From positions 1 through 35,805 of the forward strand of contig CACIRR010000008.1 of NCBI GenBank assembly GCA_902589095.1: a stretch of 35,805 nt of DNA. The letters are read 5' to 3'. The notes under the pieces were generated by a model. The model saw only the letters and a list, made by a program, of their open reading frames with translations, was not told the DNA's origin and searched no databases. Source of the stretch: an uncultured Alphaproteobacteria bacterium. Lineage in GTDB: Bacteria > Pseudomonadota > Alphaproteobacteria > HIMB59 > GCA-002718135. Positions 1 to 11,023 of the stretch are shown here, piece after piece. A program made the position numbers and the translations under genes. Position 1 is the stretch's first letter; each line of letters opens with the position of its first letter.

Positions 1-1
1 T

Positions 2-175
2 TTTTTATCATTTAATGAGTCTTCTAGTTTTGATATTTATGAAAATGAAAAAGATTTTGTGAATCTTGTACTATTTAAAAACACTGGAATATCTATTCCT
101 AAAAATACTTTAATAAACTCGAAATTCAATAAAAATGTATTGTTGATTGAAATCCAGTATAAAGACAAAGAGTAA
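2..175 (+). CDS. C-terminal fragment of an unidentified protein, truncated by the window start
   Basis: Frame starting at base 2 is open to TAA at 173-175, reading ...FLSFNESSSFDIYENEKDFVNLVLFKNTGISIPKNTLINSKFNKNVLLIEIQYKDKE*. No family recognised. Confidence 0.5.
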   Translation, partial: FLSFNESSSFDIYENEKDFVNLVLFKNTGISIPKNTLINSKFNKNVLLIEIQYKDKE

Positions 176-212
176 ATATTGAAAAATTAGAAAATGGAAT
201 AATATAAAAGAG

Positions 213-629
213 ATGATTGTTTTTAATTTGATTTGTTCTAAATGTGAGTATGAATTTGAAGGTTGGTTTGATAACAGCTCAGCTTTTGAAAGTCAGAAAA
301 ACAGGAAACTCATAAATTGCCCTAATTGTGAAAGTAGTAAAATTAAAAAAACACTTGTTGCTCCAAACGTTGGAAAAAAAAGTAATTCGAAAAAAACAAC
401 AAATAAAAAAACTATAGCCAGCAATATTAATAAAATAAAAAAAATAGTTGAAGAAAATTTTGATTATGTTGGTGATCAATTTACTGAAGAAGCAAAAAAA
501 ATCAAGTATGGTGAAAAAGAGGATAGACCTATATATGGTGAGGCCACAATCGAACAAACTAAAGAGCTAATTGATGAAGATATTAGTATTACACCACTTC
601 CATTTCATTCAAGTAAAAAAAATAATTAA
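213..629 (+). CDS. DUF1178 family protein (zinc-ribbon-like N-terminus)
   Basis: MIVFNLICSKCEYEFEGWFDNSSAFESQ...NCPNCES with two CxxC motifs, typical of alphaproteobacterial DUF1178; lies next to ubiG. Confidence 0.85.
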   Translation: MIVFNLICSKCEYEFEGWFDNSSAFESQKNRKLINCPNCESSKIKKTLVAPNVGKKSNSKKTTNKKTIASNINKIKKIVEENFDYVGDQFTEEAKKIKYGEKEDRPIYGEATIEQTKELIDEDISITPLPFHSSKKNN

Positions 630-1327
630 GCTAATTTACAATTACAAAAATAATTTACACTAGTATTTTGAGATAGTTGCCATTTATTTTTAAGAGGCTG
701 ATATTCTAAGCCTTTAAAATTTATATTTTTAAAATTATTCTTTATTAAAATATATTCTAGTTCTTCTGGTTTAATGAACTTATGATATGTGTGCGTATTA
801 CTTGGAATCCATTTGAGATAATTTTCAGCTAAATCAATAGTAAGAAATTTGGAAAGAAGATTTCTATTAATAGTGGACATGATAAGTATTCCTTTTGGAT
901 TGAGATTTAATTTAATTTTTTTTACAAAAGATTTCCAATTTGATAAATGCTCTAAAACCTCAAAAATTACTATCACATCAAACTTAGAATTTATTTTTTC
1001 ATTCTCAAAATTTAGTTTTTTATAATTTATTTTAAGATTATTTTTATCTGCATGAATTTTGGCGGCATTAATGTTATCTTTTACAAAATCTATTCCTGTT
1101 ACATTAGCTCCTAATTTATACAAACCCTCAGATACTAAACCTCCTCCACATCCTAAATCTAGAATTGAGATTTTATTCAGTGTCTTTTTATTAATTACAT
1201 CTTGAACATATTTAATTCTAATGGGTTGTATTTCATGTAAAATTTTAAATTTGCCATTTTTTAACCACCACTCACTAGCTAAGTCTGAAAAATGATCAAA
1301 TTCGCTTTTTTTTAATTTAAAATTCAT
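626..1327 (-). CDS. ubiG: Bifunctional 2-polyprenyl-6-hydroxyphenol methylase / 3-demethylubiquinol 3-O-methyltransferase
   Basis: SAM-binding motif ILDLGCGGGLVSEGLYKLGANVTGID and UbiG-like N-terminus FSDLASEWWLKNGKFKILHEIQPIR. Confidence 0.93.
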   Translation of the reverse strand: MNFKLKKSEFDHFSDLASEWWLKNGKFKILHEIQPIRIKYVQDVINKKTLNKISILDLGCGGGLVSEGLYKLGANVTGIDFVKDNINAAKIHADKNNLKINYKKLNFENEKINSKFDVIVIFEVLEHLSNWKSFVKKIKLNLNPKGILIMSTINRNLLSKFLTIDLAENYLKWIPSNTHTYHKFIKPEELEYILIKNNFKNINFKGLEYQPLKNKWQLSQNTSVNYFCNCKLA

Positions 1328-1391
1328 CTTAAATCTTGTTTTTTATACTAATAATAATAATACCCAAGTAGATTTAATAATTAAAATATCA

Positions 1392-2597
1392 ATGAATATA
1401 GTTGTAATGAAATTTGGTGGTACTTCAGTTGCTGGAACTGAAAAAATTAATAATATTGCTAAAATAGTTAAATCTGAATTTAAAAATAATAGATTAATTG
1501 TTGTTTTATCAGCGATGGCAGGTGAAACAAATAAGTTACAAAGTTACCTGGATGAATTTAAAGCGCAAAATTCAATTGAGAGTGATTTAGTTTTAACATC
1601 TGGAGAGCAGGTAACAATTGGATTATTATCCGCTGCTTTGAATAATATCGGAGTTAGGTCTTTACCATTGCTTGGTTGGCAAGTTCCAATATTGACTGAT
1701 GAGAATTATGAGAAAGCTAAAATCCTCCAGATAGATAAAAAAAGAATAAAAGAATATTTTGCAGACTATGATGTTATTGTTCTTGCAGGATTTCAAGGTG
1801 TTAATTTAAGTGGAAGAATTACTTCCCTTGGTAGGGGAGGGTCCGACACTACAGCTGTTGCAATTGCATCAGCTATAGATGCTGAGCGATGCGATATTTA
1901 TACAGATGTGGATGGAGTATTTACGACAGATCCCAACATTGAACCAAATGCAAAAAAAATACCTAAATTATCATATGAGGAAATGCTTGAAATGGCATCT
2001 ACAGGAGCAAAGGTTTTGCATACAAGATCTGTAGAACTTGCCATGAAAAATAATTTGACTTTACAGGTCTTATCTTCTCTAACAAAAAAAAATGGAACCT
2101 TTATAATTGATGAAAAAGAATTGATAGAAAAAGAAATTGTTAGTGGTGTAAGCTATAGCAGAAATGAAGCAAAAGTAACTATATCTGGCATCCCAGATAA
2201 GCCTGGCATTTCTGCAAAAATATTTGGATTAATGACAGAGAACAATATTAATGTTGATATGATAGTTCAAAATATTTCTCAAGATGGTGTTTCTGCAAAT
2301 ATTACATTTACTATTAATCAAAAAGATCATGATTTAACTAAATCAGTAATAGAAAAAAGCAAAAGTACTCTAAATTACAAATCGTTACTTTTAGATAAAA
2401 AAGTGGCAAAAGTTTCGGTTATTGGAATGGGGATGATGTCTCAAGCTGGTGTAGCAGAAAAAATGTTTAAAACACTTGCTAAAAATGTGATTAATATTCT
2501 TGCCATTTCAACTTCAGAAATTAAAATTAGTGTGTTAATTGATGAAAAACACACAAATATTGCTGTAAAATCTCTTCATGAAGTTTATAACTTATAA
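1392..2597 (+). CDS. lysC: Aspartate kinase
   Basis: N-terminal MKFGGTSVAG, GRGGSDTTAVAIA, DVDGVFTTDP and C-terminal ACT-domain sequence. Confidence 0.96.
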   Translation: MNIVVMKFGGTSVAGTEKINNIAKIVKSEFKNNRLIVVLSAMAGETNKLQSYLDEFKAQNSIESDLVLTSGEQVTIGLLSAALNNIGVRSLPLLGWQVPILTDENYEKAKILQIDKKRIKEYFADYDVIVLAGFQGVNLSGRITSLGRGGSDTTAVAIASAIDAERCDIYTDVDGVFTTDPNIEPNAKKIPKLSYEEMLEMASTGAKVLHTRSVELAMKNNLTLQVLSSLTKKNGTFIIDEKELIEKEIVSGVSYSRNEAKVTISGIPDKPGISAKIFGLMTENNINVDMIVQNISQDGVSANITFTINQKDHDLTKSVIEKSKSTLNYKSLLLDKKVAKVSVIGMGMMSQAGVAEKMFKTLAKNVINILAISTSEIKISVLIDEKHTNIAVKSLHEVYNL

Positions 2598-2609
2598 AAA
2601 AATATTTCT

Positions 2610-3419
2610 ATGGACTCAATAGGTCAAAAATTAAAAAAAACACGTAGATTAAAAAACTTAAAAATATCGGATGTTTCTAAAGAACTAAGAATTTCTAGGG
2701 AAATTCTAAAAAATTTTGAAACAGACAATATACAAGATGATGTAAATATAGTTTTTTTAATTGGTCATTTAAGATCATATTGTGGTTTTCTTGGCTTAGA
2801 TCAAACAGAAATACTAAGACAATTTAAGGATAGTCAAATTAGAACTGACAAATTGGACCTTGAAATTAAAAGACCAGTAGATGATAAAAATTTTTTATTT
2901 TCAAATAAGTTGATTTCATTTGCTTTAATAATAACAATTTTCTCTTCATTTTATTTCTTATTTATAGAAGTTGATAAAACTAAAAGAGAATATGCTTTAA
3001 TTCCAGACTTGCCTGAAAATTATATTGCTACAATCGAAAAAGCAAATATGATTTCGTCGAGCAAAATCAAAATAAATGAAAAAAATGAAAATGATAATCT
3101 TGCTAAACTGGATACAACACCAAACTCATCTAGTGCAATAGCTTCGTTATCAAAAAATGAAGAAAATAAATCTATCATTACACTTAAATTTTTGAATGAT
3201 ACTTGGGTACAATTAAGAGATGTAAATGATGAAATTATTTTAAGTCAGCTTATGAATAAAAATGATGAGTATTCATATGATGTTGATTTAAATTATTCTA
3301 TTACTTCAGGTAATGCAGGACACATTATGGTTTTAATTGATCAGACAGTTAGAGGAAAAATTGGAAAAAAGGGTGAAGTAGTTGACTCTTTGGTTTTGAA
3401 TAAAGAATTCATTAATTAG
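2610..3419 (+). CDS. RodZ-like helix-turn-helix membrane protein (HTH_25 plus DUF4115-like C-terminus)
   Basis: [37 protein letters not shown], single TM segment ([19 protein letters not shown]), C-terminal [17 protein letters not shown]. Confidence 0.75.
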   Translation: MDSIGQKLKKTRRLKNLKISDVSKELRISREILKNFETDNIQDDVNIVFLIGHLRSYCGFLGLDQTEILRQFKDSQIRTDKLDLEIKRPVDDKNFLFSNKLISFALIITIFSSFYFLFIEVDKTKREYALIPDLPENYIATIEKANMISSSKIKINEKNENDNLAKLDTTPNSSSAIASLSKNEENKSIITLKFLNDTWVQLRDVNDEIILSQLMNKNDEYSYDVDLNYSITSGNAGHIMVLIDQTVRGKIGKKGEVVDSLVLNKEFIN

Positions 3420-3423
3420 CCTT

Positions 3424-4515
3424 ATGCTAAGGTCATACCAAAAAATCCAGAGAAGAAAAACGCGTGTAGTAAATGTTGGTGATGTATTAATTGGAGGTGA
3501 TAACCCAATATCAGTTCAAACCATGACTAATACATTAACTATTGATACTAAATCTACTATTAAACAAATTGAAAAAGTTGTTAAAGCTGGTGCAGACTTG
3601 GTTCGTGTATCAATACCAGATAAGGAATCTTCACAAAGCTTAAAACAAATTGTTAGAGAGAGTAAAATTCCAATTATTGCTGACATTCATTTTCATTATA
3701 AAAGGGCTATAGAGGCAGCTAAAAATGGAGCTAGTTGTCTTAGAATTAATCCTGGTAATATAGGTTCTGAAGAAAAAGTGAAAGAAGTTATTCAAGCAGC
3801 TAAAGATAACAATTGTTCAATCAGAATAGGTGTCAATGGTGGGAGTCTCGAAAAAAGAATTTTAGAAAAATATTCTGAACCAAATCCAGAAGCACTTATT
3901 GAAAGTGCTCAAAATAATATGAAAATATTAGAAGATAATGATTTCTTTAACTTTAAAATTAGTGTTAAATCTTCTGATATCTTCATGGCAATTAGGGCAT
4001 ATGAAGGACTTTCAGAAATTTGTGATTATCCTCTTCATCTTGGAATTACGGAAGCAGGTGGTAAAAGAACAGGTTCTATAAAATCCTCAATTGGTATGGG
4101 TAATCTTTTATTAAGTGGAATTGGTGACACAATAAGGGTCTCTCTCTCTGACGCGCCTGAAGAAGAAGTAAAAGTTGGTTTTGAAATATTAAAGAGTTTA
4201 GGAATTAGAAACAGAGGTGTGAAAATAATTTCTTGCCCTTCGTGCGCAAGACAACAATTTCAAGTTATTGAATTAGTAAAAAAATTAGAAAAATCTCTTG
4301 AGGATATAGTAAAGCCAATCACTGTTTCGATTATAGGGTGTGTTGTGAATGGTCCTGGTGAAGCAAATATGACAAATATTGGAATCACTGGTGGTGGCAA
4401 CAACACTCATATGATTTATGTCGATGGAAAAAAAGATCATATTATCAAAGACAGAGATTTAGCTCCTTATCTGGAAGATATAATTAGAAAAAAAGCTGAA
4501 AAAAGTAGTATATAG
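3424..4515 (+). CDS. ispG: 4-hydroxy-3-methylbut-2-enyl diphosphate synthase (flavodoxin/ferredoxin)
   Basis: [20 protein letters not shown], Fe-S cysteines in [10 protein letters not shown] and [10 protein letters not shown]. Confidence 0.96.
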   Translation: MLRSYQKIQRRKTRVVNVGDVLIGGDNPISVQTMTNTLTIDTKSTIKQIEKVVKAGADLVRVSIPDKESSQSLKQIVRESKIPIIADIHFHYKRAIEAAKNGASCLRINPGNIGSEEKVKEVIQAAKDNNCSIRIGVNGGSLEKRILEKYSEPNPEALIESAQNNMKILEDNDFFNFKISVKSSDIFMAIRAYEGLSEICDYPLHLGITEAGGKRTGSIKSSIGMGNLLLSGIGDTIRVSLSDAPEEEVKVGFEILKSLGIRNRGVKIISCPSCARQQFQVIELVKKLEKSLEDIVKPITVSIIGCVVNGPGEANMTNIGITGGGNNTHMIYVDGKKDHIIKDRDLAPYLEDIIRKKAEKSSI

Positions 4516-4521
4516 CAAAGT

Positions 4522-5754
4522 ATGAAAATTAAACCTGTTAGAGGAACACACGATCTGTTTGGCAAAGAAGTAAGAAAGTTTAATTTCATTGTTACTGAGG
4601 TTAAAGAAATTGCTAGAAAATTTGGGTTTGATGAAATGATAACTCCTATTTTTGAAAATTCAGAACTATTTAAAAAACCCTTAGGTGAGCAAAGTGATGT
4701 AGTTTTAAAAGAAATGTATACTTTTAAAGACAGGAATGAAGACGAATTAACCTTGAGGCCTGAATACACAACTCCAATGATAAGATCAGCTATTTCCAAT
4801 GGTCTTTTAAATAATTTGCCTTCTAAATTTTTTGGAACAGGACAAATGTTTCGCAGGGAAAGACCTCAAAAAGGAAGATATAGACAATTCAATCAAATTA
4901 ATTTTGAAAATTTTGGAACTGATGATTTTTTTGCAGATATAGAGATGATAAATTTAGCCAATCAACTTCTAAAAAAAATTTTACCTAATAATCAAATTAC
5001 TCTGCATATAAATACCTTAGGAAGTAGAGAAAATTTGCAAAATTATAAAAAAGTTCTCTCAAAATACTTTAAAGATCATCAAAATTCGCTGTCAATAGAA
5101 AGTAAAAGCAAAATTGAAACAAATCCTTTGAGAATATTAGACTCAAAAAATATTCAGGATAAAGAAACAGTTTTGCAATCTCCGAAACTTATTGAGTTTT
5201 TATCACAATCAGATCTTAAATCATATGAAGAGATCAAAGATTGCTTGAAGGACCTAAACATATCAATTTCTGAAGATTTAAATCTTGTTCGAGGATTAGA
5301 TTATTATTGTCATACAGTTTTTGAGTTTAAAACTGATGCAATTGGTAGTCAGGATACGCTTATCGGTGGTGGAAGATATAATGGTCTAATAAAAACTCTT
5401 GGTGGTAAAGATATTCCCGGTATAGGCTGGGCTGGGGGCATTGAGAGGATAATGCTATTACTGAATGATGTTAATGTTATTACAGAAGATATTCATTTGT
5501 GTATCAAAGACCCCAGTTTAAAAAAACATGCATTAAAAATATATGACTATTTAACAAAGAATAATTTTTCAGTTTATTGGAACTATAAATATAATCTTAA
5601 AAAATCTTTATCTCTAGCAAGTGAAAAAAAAGTAAAATATGTCATAATAGTTGGAGAAGAAGAGAAAAAACATAACAATTACATTCTCAAAAATTTATCT
5701 AATGGTGAGCAAAAAGCTCTTAACTTAAACGATGTATTAAATCACATTAAATGA
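4522..5754 (+). CDS. hisS: Histidine--tRNA ligase
   Basis: Class II aaRS motifs: [65 protein letters not shown]. Confidence 0.96.
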   Translation: MKIKPVRGTHDLFGKEVRKFNFIVTEVKEIARKFGFDEMITPIFENSELFKKPLGEQSDVVLKEMYTFKDRNEDELTLRPEYTTPMIRSAISNGLLNNLPSKFFGTGQMFRRERPQKGRYRQFNQINFENFGTDDFFADIEMINLANQLLKKILPNNQITLHINTLGSRENLQNYKKVLSKYFKDHQNSLSIESKSKIETNPLRILDSKNIQDKETVLQSPKLIEFLSQSDLKSYEEIKDCLKDLNISISEDLNLVRGLDYYCHTVFEFKTDAIGSQDTLIGGGRYNGLIKTLGGKDIPGIGWAGGIERIMLLLNDVNVITEDIHLCIKDPSLKKHALKIYDYLTKNNFSVYWNYKYNLKKSLSLASEKKVKYVIIVGEEEKKHNNYILKNLSNGEQKALNLNDVLNHIK

Positions 5755-6827
5755 TTAATTTTGAAAAGCAGTTTGATAATATAGAGTCAAAATTTAAAGA
5801 AATTGAAAATAATTTAAATAGCCAATCTAATTTAGACACTGATAAGTTAATAAGATTAAATAGAGAATATGCTGAGCTTACTCCTATTGTTGAAACAATA
5901 AAAAAATATAAAAATGATAAAAAAGAGATAGGTGAGTTATTAAAACTAATTGAAGACAATGATCCTTCTATTAAAGATATGGCCGAAACCGAATTAAAAG
6001 AAAAAAAGAAATCTATAGAAGTTTTGGAGCAAGATTTGATGAGGCTTTTAATTCCAAAAGATGAAAATGACAAAAAAAACTCTATTTTGGAAATAAGGGC
6101 AGGAACAGGAGGTGATGAGGCTTCTCTATTCGCATCTGATTTATTTTCAATGTATCAAAGATTTTCAGATTTAAACAATTGGAATTTTGAAATTTTATCA
6201 ATTTCTGAGACTGGTTTAAAAGGAATAAAAGAAGTTATTTGTAATATTTCGGGGTACAATGTATTTTCAAAATTGAAGTTTGAGTCAGGTGTACATCGAG
6301 TTCAAAGAGTTCCAGCAACAGAAAGCAGTGGTCGCGTTCATACTTCAGCCGCAACTGTTGCTGTTTTGCCTGAAGCTGAAGAAGTAGATATTAATATTGA
6401 AGAAAAAGATTTAAGAATAGATGTGTTCAGATCTAGTGGGCCCGGGGGTCAGTCTGTCAATACCACAGACAGTGCTGTGAGAATTACTCATATTCCATCA
6501 GGCATAGTTGTTTCTCAGCAGGATGAAAAATCACAACATAAAAATAAAGCCAAAGCACTTAAAATTTTAAGATCAAGAATACTAGATAATGAAATTCAAG
6601 AAAAAAATAAACAGAGGTCTCAAGATAGAAAAAATCAAGTTGGAACTGGAGATCGTTCAGAAAGAATAAGGACTTATAATTTTCCCCAAGGTAGAGTATC
6701 TGATCACAGAATTAACTTAACTCTATATAATCTAACAGAAATACTAGAAGGTAATTTAAATGAATTAATAAATCCGTTAATAGCTAATGAAGAAACTAAC
6801 AAATTAGCTGATCTTGGAAATGAGTGA
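5751..6827 (+). CDS. prfA: Peptide chain release factor 1
   Basis: GGQ motif in [44 protein letters not shown] overlap with hisS. Confidence 0.96.
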   Translation: MINFEKQFDNIESKFKEIENNLNSQSNLDTDKLIRLNREYAELTPIVETIKKYKNDKKEIGELLKLIEDNDPSIKDMAETELKEKKKSIEVLEQDLMRLLIPKDENDKKNSILEIRAGTGGDEASLFASDLFSMYQRFSDLNNWNFEILSISETGLKGIKEVICNISGYNVFSKLKFESGVHRVQRVPATESSGRVHTSAATVAVLPEAEEVDINIEEKDLRIDVFRSSGPGGQSVNTTDSAVRITHIPSGIVVSQQDEKSQHKNKAKALKILRSRILDNEIQEKNKQRSQDRKNQVGTGDRSERIRTYNFPQGRVSDHRINLTLYNLTEILEGNLNELINPLIANEETNKLADLGNE

Positions 6828-7650
6828 TTTTATTTCTGTAAATTTAAAAAAATTAAAAGATAATAAAATTTCAAACCCAGAAATTGATTTAAGAATATTA
6901 CTGAATTATTCAAGATGTTGTGAGAATGAGATTATCCTCAGTAACTTTAAAACAGAACAAATAGATATTAAAAAATTTAATTTATTATTAAATAGAAGAA
7001 TTTTGAAAGAACCTATATCAAAAATTATAAATAGGAAAAGTTTTTGGAAGGATGATTTTTATGTAAACAAATATGTTTTAGATCCTCGACCAGAAACAGA
7101 AGGTATAATTGAGGAGTCTATAAAAATATTTAAAGATAGTAAAGCTCATTTTAAAATTTTAGATATTGGCACTGGATCAGGAGCAATAGCTATATCTTTA
7201 GCAAGAGAGTTTGAAAATGCCGAAATTGTTGCAATAGATATATCTGAAGATGCTATAAAAGTTGCAAATAATAATATAAAAACCAAAAAATTAGATAAAA
7301 GAATTAACTTAAAAAAAACTTCGTTTGAAAATATTGAAGATAATTTTGACTTGATAGTCTCTAATCCTCCTTATTTAACACTAAATGAAATAAATAATAT
7401 CTCTGATGAAATTAGAAATTTTGAACCTTTAATCGCGTTATTTGGTGGAGAAAATGGTTTAGATTTTTACCAAGAATTTTCTAAACAAATATATAATAAA
7501 CTGAAGAAAGGTGGCTATTTAATATTAGAAATTGGAGCGACTCAGTTTAGCGATTGTAGGGAAATTTTTAGGGATTCTGGATTAAATTTCTTAAAAAAAG
7601 AGCAAGATTTGCAAAAAAAAGATAGAATTATGATCTTTTCAAAGTTATAG
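6814..7650 (+). CDS. prmC: Release factor glutamine N5-methyltransferase
   Basis: SNPPYL (NPPY) motif, [23 protein letters not shown]; directly follows prfA. Confidence 0.95.
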   Translation: MEMSDFISVNLKKLKDNKISNPEIDLRILLNYSRCCENEIILSNFKTEQIDIKKFNLLLNRRILKEPISKIINRKSFWKDDFYVNKYVLDPRPETEGIIEESIKIFKDSKAHFKILDIGTGSGAIAISLAREFENAEIVAIDISEDAIKVANNNIKTKKLDKRINLKKTSFENIEDNFDLIVSNPPYLTLNEINNISDEIRNFEPLIALFGGENGLDFYQEFSKQIYNKLKKGGYLILEIGATQFSDCREIFRDSGLNFLKKEQDLQKKDRIMIFSKL

Positions 7651-7723
7651 GGTGTATAGAAAAGAAAATAATAATTTAAAAATATTAAATTTAGAATTTT
7701 CACAAAAAAAATAACTACACACT

Positions 7724-8161
7724 ATGTATACCAAGAAAAATGGTCGAATGACCTATAAATCAAATAGAAGACCTAATTTCAAGAGGAATAATAATTATGT
7801 TCCTAAAAACAGAAACAAAGGTAACATCACACAGCAGTATAATAAATATTTAAAACTTGCAAAAGATACCTTTAGTTCAGGTGATAGAATTCAAGCTGAG
7901 TATTATTATCAATTTACTGATCATTATTATCGGTTGATGGTTGAATTAGGAATTAATTTAGAAGATCAAGATGCAACTGATGAAACTAAATCATCTAACA
8001 ATGAAAATTTAACTGTCGATGAAATTAAAGACAATTCTAGTCAAGAAGACTCAAAATTGGTGGATGATAATACTAAAGATGAAGATGTCGATGAATCTAT
8101 CGAGTCAGTTCCATTTATTTCAGAGCCTGTAAAAAAGAAAAGGACAAGAAGTCAAAAATAA
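7724..8161 (+). CDS. DUF4167 domain-containing protein
   Basis: NKGNITQQYNKYLKLAKDTFSSGDRIQAEYYYQFTDHYYRLM, the characteristic DUF4167 core. Confidence 0.85.
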   Translation: MYTKKNGRMTYKSNRRPNFKRNNNYVPKNRNKGNITQQYNKYLKLAKDTFSSGDRIQAEYYYQFTDHYYRLMVELGINLEDQDATDETKSSNNENLTVDEIKDNSSQEDSKLVDDNTKDEDVDESIESVPFISEPVKKKRTRSQK

Positions 8162-9454
8162 CTATTCATATAAGTTATTTAAATGATTAGCTAATATAGT
8201 TTTATATTCTTTTTCAAATCTGTTTAGTTCCTCTCCATTTAAAATTTTACCCGAAGGTAGTTTTAAGGTTAGTGGATTAATTTGCTTATTCTGATAAATT
8301 ATTTCATAGTGAAGATGAGGCCCGGTTGATCTACCAGTGTTTCCCACATATCCAATTACCTCACCTTGATTAACCCTTACACCTTTGCTAATTCCTTTTT
8401 TATAACTATTTAAATGAGCATAAGCTGTTTTATATTCGTTATTGTGACGAATTCTTATGTATTTTCCATATCCTCCATTTCTTCCAACATATTCAATAAT
8501 ACCATTACCTCCCGCATAAATAGGTGTACCAATCGGCGCGGCAAAATCTATTCCTTTATGCATTTTGTTAAAACCTGAGATTGGATGTTTTCTCATCCCA
8601 AAATTAGAGGATATCTTTGCACCATCAAGGGGTGTTTTAAGTATAGATTTTTTTACATTTTTACCTTCTCTATTAAAATAATCTATAAAACCTTCATTTG
8701 TTAAAAATTTAAAATATTCTAAACTATTTTTTCCAATTTCAATTTTAGCATAATCAATATCTCCAACAGAAAAATCTGATGCATTTTCAACATATGTTTT
8801 TTTGTAAGAGATAGAAACAACTGTATCTTTCTTTATATCTCTTTGAAAATCTAAATCAAAACTAAACAGTTGGATTAACTTAACTAATATTTCATTAGGA
8901 ACATTACTTTTGATACCATCTGCATAAAGTGAATTAGTAATAACATATTCTTTTGACTCAATATCAGTTTGAGTCTTTAATTCTTTTTTAGTAACTTCAA
9001 GATTTTTTAAAAGATTAATAATTAGTATAGTTTTAAAATCCAACTCAATAATAATTTTTTTTATTATTTCATTTTCATCACTAAAAAACGAAATTTTTTG
9101 ATTAACTTTTAGACCTGTAAGATCAAATTTATTATTAACTAAATTGATTATTTCAAATTTATTAAATTTAAAAACAAAATTATCTAATATTTCCGAAAAA
9201 GTTTGCCCCTTTTTTACAGTAATTATTTCTTCATTTAGATTTGTAACTGAGTTATCTATTGAGTTTGTACCCATTGATGTTGGGGCTTGGTTTTTTGCTA
9301 CTCTAAAAATTTCCTTTTTTTGAATTTTTTCACTTTTAGGATCAGAAAAAATAATGTTTTTTTTTATATATAAATTCGATATGTTAGTGAAGAAGATATA
9401 AAAGCCAAAAAAAATTAATGTAAACAAGTAGATTGTTTTAAAATTTATTGGCAT
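8162..9454 (-). CDS. M23 family metallopeptidase (LytM domain), membrane-anchored
   Basis: N-terminal TM segment; HPISGFNKMHKGIDFAAPIGTPIYA...YAHLNSY...GYVGNTGRSTGPHLHYEI. Confidence 0.92.
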   Translation of the reverse strand: MPINFKTIYLFTLIFFGFYIFFTNISNLYIKKNIIFSDPKSEKIQKKEIFRVAKNQAPTSMGTNSIDNSVTNLNEEIITVKKGQTFSEILDNFVFKFNKFEIINLVNNKFDLTGLKVNQKISFFSDENEIIKKIIIELDFKTILIINLLKNLEVTKKELKTQTDIESKEYVITNSLYADGIKSNVPNEILVKLIQLFSFDLDFQRDIKKDTVVSISYKKTYVENASDFSVGDIDYAKIEIGKNSLEYFKFLTNEGFIDYFNREGKNVKKSILKTPLDGAKISSNFGMRKHPISGFNKMHKGIDFAAPIGTPIYAGGNGIIEYVGRNGGYGKYIRIRHNNEYKTAYAHLNSYKKGISKGVRVNQGEVIGYVGNTGRSTGPHLHYEIIYQNKQINPLTLKLPSGKILNGEELNRFEKEYKTILANHLNNLYE

Positions 9455-9457
9455 TGG

Positions 9458-9922
9458 TTAAAAATATTTAGAGTCAAAATAAATAAGAGGTTTTAGTTTA
9501 TCATTGTTTATAACTTTTAATATTTTACATATAAATATTATATGATCACCTTTTTTTATTTTATCTTGTATTCTGCAATCCAGGTTTGATATGCAATTGT
9601 TTATTATAGGATTCCCATTTTCTAAAAGTTGGTAATCAATATCTTGCCAATCCGGGTTATTTTTTGCAAAGTTATCAGAAATAAATTTTTGTTTTTTACT
9701 CAAAACATTAACTGAAATAAATTTAGTATTTTTAAAAATATTTAGTTTTGAAGACTTTATATCAATGGAAAATAAAACTAAAGGTGGAGAGAGCGATAGT
9801 GATGAAAATGAATTTATTGTTTTTCCATATAAAATAGAGTTTTTGCTCGTTGCAATAACTGTAATACCAGTTGCAAATTTTGATAATGTTTTTTTAAAAT
9901 TTTGAGAATTAATTTTTTTCAT
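9458..9922 (-). CDS. Flavin reductase family protein (FMN-binding split barrel)
   Basis: FKKTLSKFATGITVIAT...GKTINSFSSLSLSPPLVLFSI...FISVNVLS. Confidence 0.85.
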   Translation of the reverse strand: MKKINSQNFKKTLSKFATGITVIATSKNSILYGKTINSFSSLSLSPPLVLFSIDIKSSKLNIFKNTKFISVNVLSKKQKFISDNFAKNNPDWQDIDYQLLENGNPIINNCISNLDCRIQDKIKKGDHIIFICKILKVINNDKLKPLIYFDSKYF

Positions 9923-10419
9923 ATATCCTTTTGCATAATTATACAGTCAATCCACCTATTTTTTTTAAAACCAATTTTTTTTAATTTACCACAATTTTTG
10001 AAACCTAACTTCTTGTGAACTTTAATTGAGCCAATACTATCTATACTACCAATTACCGCTACTATTTTTTTTATATCTTTGTTTGTTTTTGAAGAGATAA
10101 TTAATTGTTTCAATAATCTAAAACCTATACCTTGTTTTAGATAATTATCATGGACATAGATTGTATTTTCAAAAGCAAATCTGTAACCACTTTTATCTCT
10201 AAATTTATTTAAATACGCAATGCCAACTAAGTTTTTATCAATCATTGCAGCAAGATAAGGTAATTTCTTTTTTTTAATATTTCTATAGTTTTTTGAAAAA
10301 TCACTAAGGCTAACTTTTTTTTCTTCAAAATTAGAAAAAGAGTTGTCAATATAATAATTATATATTTTTAGCGCATCTTTTAAATTCTTCTTTAAAAGAG
10401 GAGTTATAAGTAATCTCAT
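9919..10419 (-). CDS. GNAT family N-acetyltransferase
   Basis: ENTIYVHDNYLKQGIGFRLLKQLI...IGSIDSIGSIKVHKKLGFKNCGKLKKIGFK; resembles phosphinothricin-acetyltransferase-type GNATs. ATGA overlap with the flavin reductase gene. Confidence 0.82.
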   Translation of the reverse strand: MRLLITPLLKKNLKDALKIYNYYIDNSFSNFEEKKVSLSDFSKNYRNIKKKKLPYLAAMIDKNLVGIAYLNKFRDKSGYRFAFENTIYVHDNYLKQGIGFRLLKQLIISSKTNKDIKKIVAVIGSIDSIGSIKVHKKLGFKNCGKLKKIGFKKNRWIDCIIMQKDI

Positions 10420-10474
10420 TTAATTGCTTTTTATAGATTTATTTGTAATTTAGAATAATTAATTAATTGATATT

Positions 10475-10549
10475 GGGTGCGTAGCTCAGCGGTAGAGCAC
10501 TGCCTCGACACGGCAGGGGTCACAGGTTCAATCCCTGTCGCACCCACCA
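10475..10549 (+). tRNA. tRNA-Val (anticodon GAC)
   Basis: Acceptor GGGTGCG/CGCACCC, D-arm GCTCAGCGGTAGAGC, anticodon arm CTGCC-TCGACAC-GGCAG, T-arm CAGGTTCAATCCCTG, encoded CCA. Confidence 0.95.
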
Positions 10550-10618
10550 TTTTTCAATAAAATTTAATAATAATTATAACCAATATTGAAATTTTATGAT
10601 ACGAACTACTTTATAGAT

Positions 10619-11023
10619 ATGAAGCTTTTAATATCAGCAACTTTAATCAGTGCTTTAATTTTTCTAATAATCGATGTCATTTGGTTAAGTTTTTCAGTAA
10701 AATCTTTTTATCGACCAAATATTGGGCATCTTCTTTTAGAAACTCCTGTAATGTGGGCAGCAATATTGTTTTATTTAATTTATGTAATTGGTCTAGCAGT
10801 AGTTATAATTGAACCATCTTTAGATTATCAAAATACACAAAAGTTTTTAATTAAAGCATTTATGTTTGGTTTGGTTGCATATGGTACATACAATCTCACT
10901 AATATGGCAACAATAAAGGGATGGTCTCCTAATGTCGTTTTTGTTGATATGATTTGGGGTGGATCTTTAACTACATTTTCTTCATATTTTGGAATTCTTT
11001 TTGCAAAAAAAATTCTACTCTAG
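10619..11023 (+). CDS. DUF2177 family membrane protein
   Basis: Four hydrophobic segments; YGTYNLTNMATIKGWSPNVVFVDMIWGGSLT. The track start (10586) is a TTG; the in-frame ATG at 10619 is more likely. Confidence 0.8.
   Translation: MKLLISATLISALIFLIIDVIWLSFSVKSFYRPNIGHLLLETPVMWAAILFYLIYVIGLAVVIIEPSLDYQNTQKFLIKAFMFGLVAYGTYNLTNMATIKGWSPNVVFVDMIWGGSLTTFSSYFGILFAKKILL

Noticed and set aside
279-557. Minus-strand ORF of 92 aa inside DUF1178
   Set aside because: Phe/Ile-rich antisense translation of a Lys/Asn-rich AT-rich gene; no domain, fully covered by the sense CDS.
1352-1363. Short (TAA)n-like run in the ubiG/lysC intergenic region, considered as a microsatellite
   Set aside because: Only about four units and expected in AT-rich spacer; no evidence of function.
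4467-4799. Minus-strand ORF of 110 aa over the ispG/hisS junction
   Set aside because: Antisense to two strongly supported genes; low-complexity Ser/Leu/Phe composition typical of shadow ORFs.
5747-6073. Minus-strand ORF of 108 aa inside prfA
   Set aside because: Antisense shadow ORF rich in Ser/Phe/Leu; no recognisable motif.
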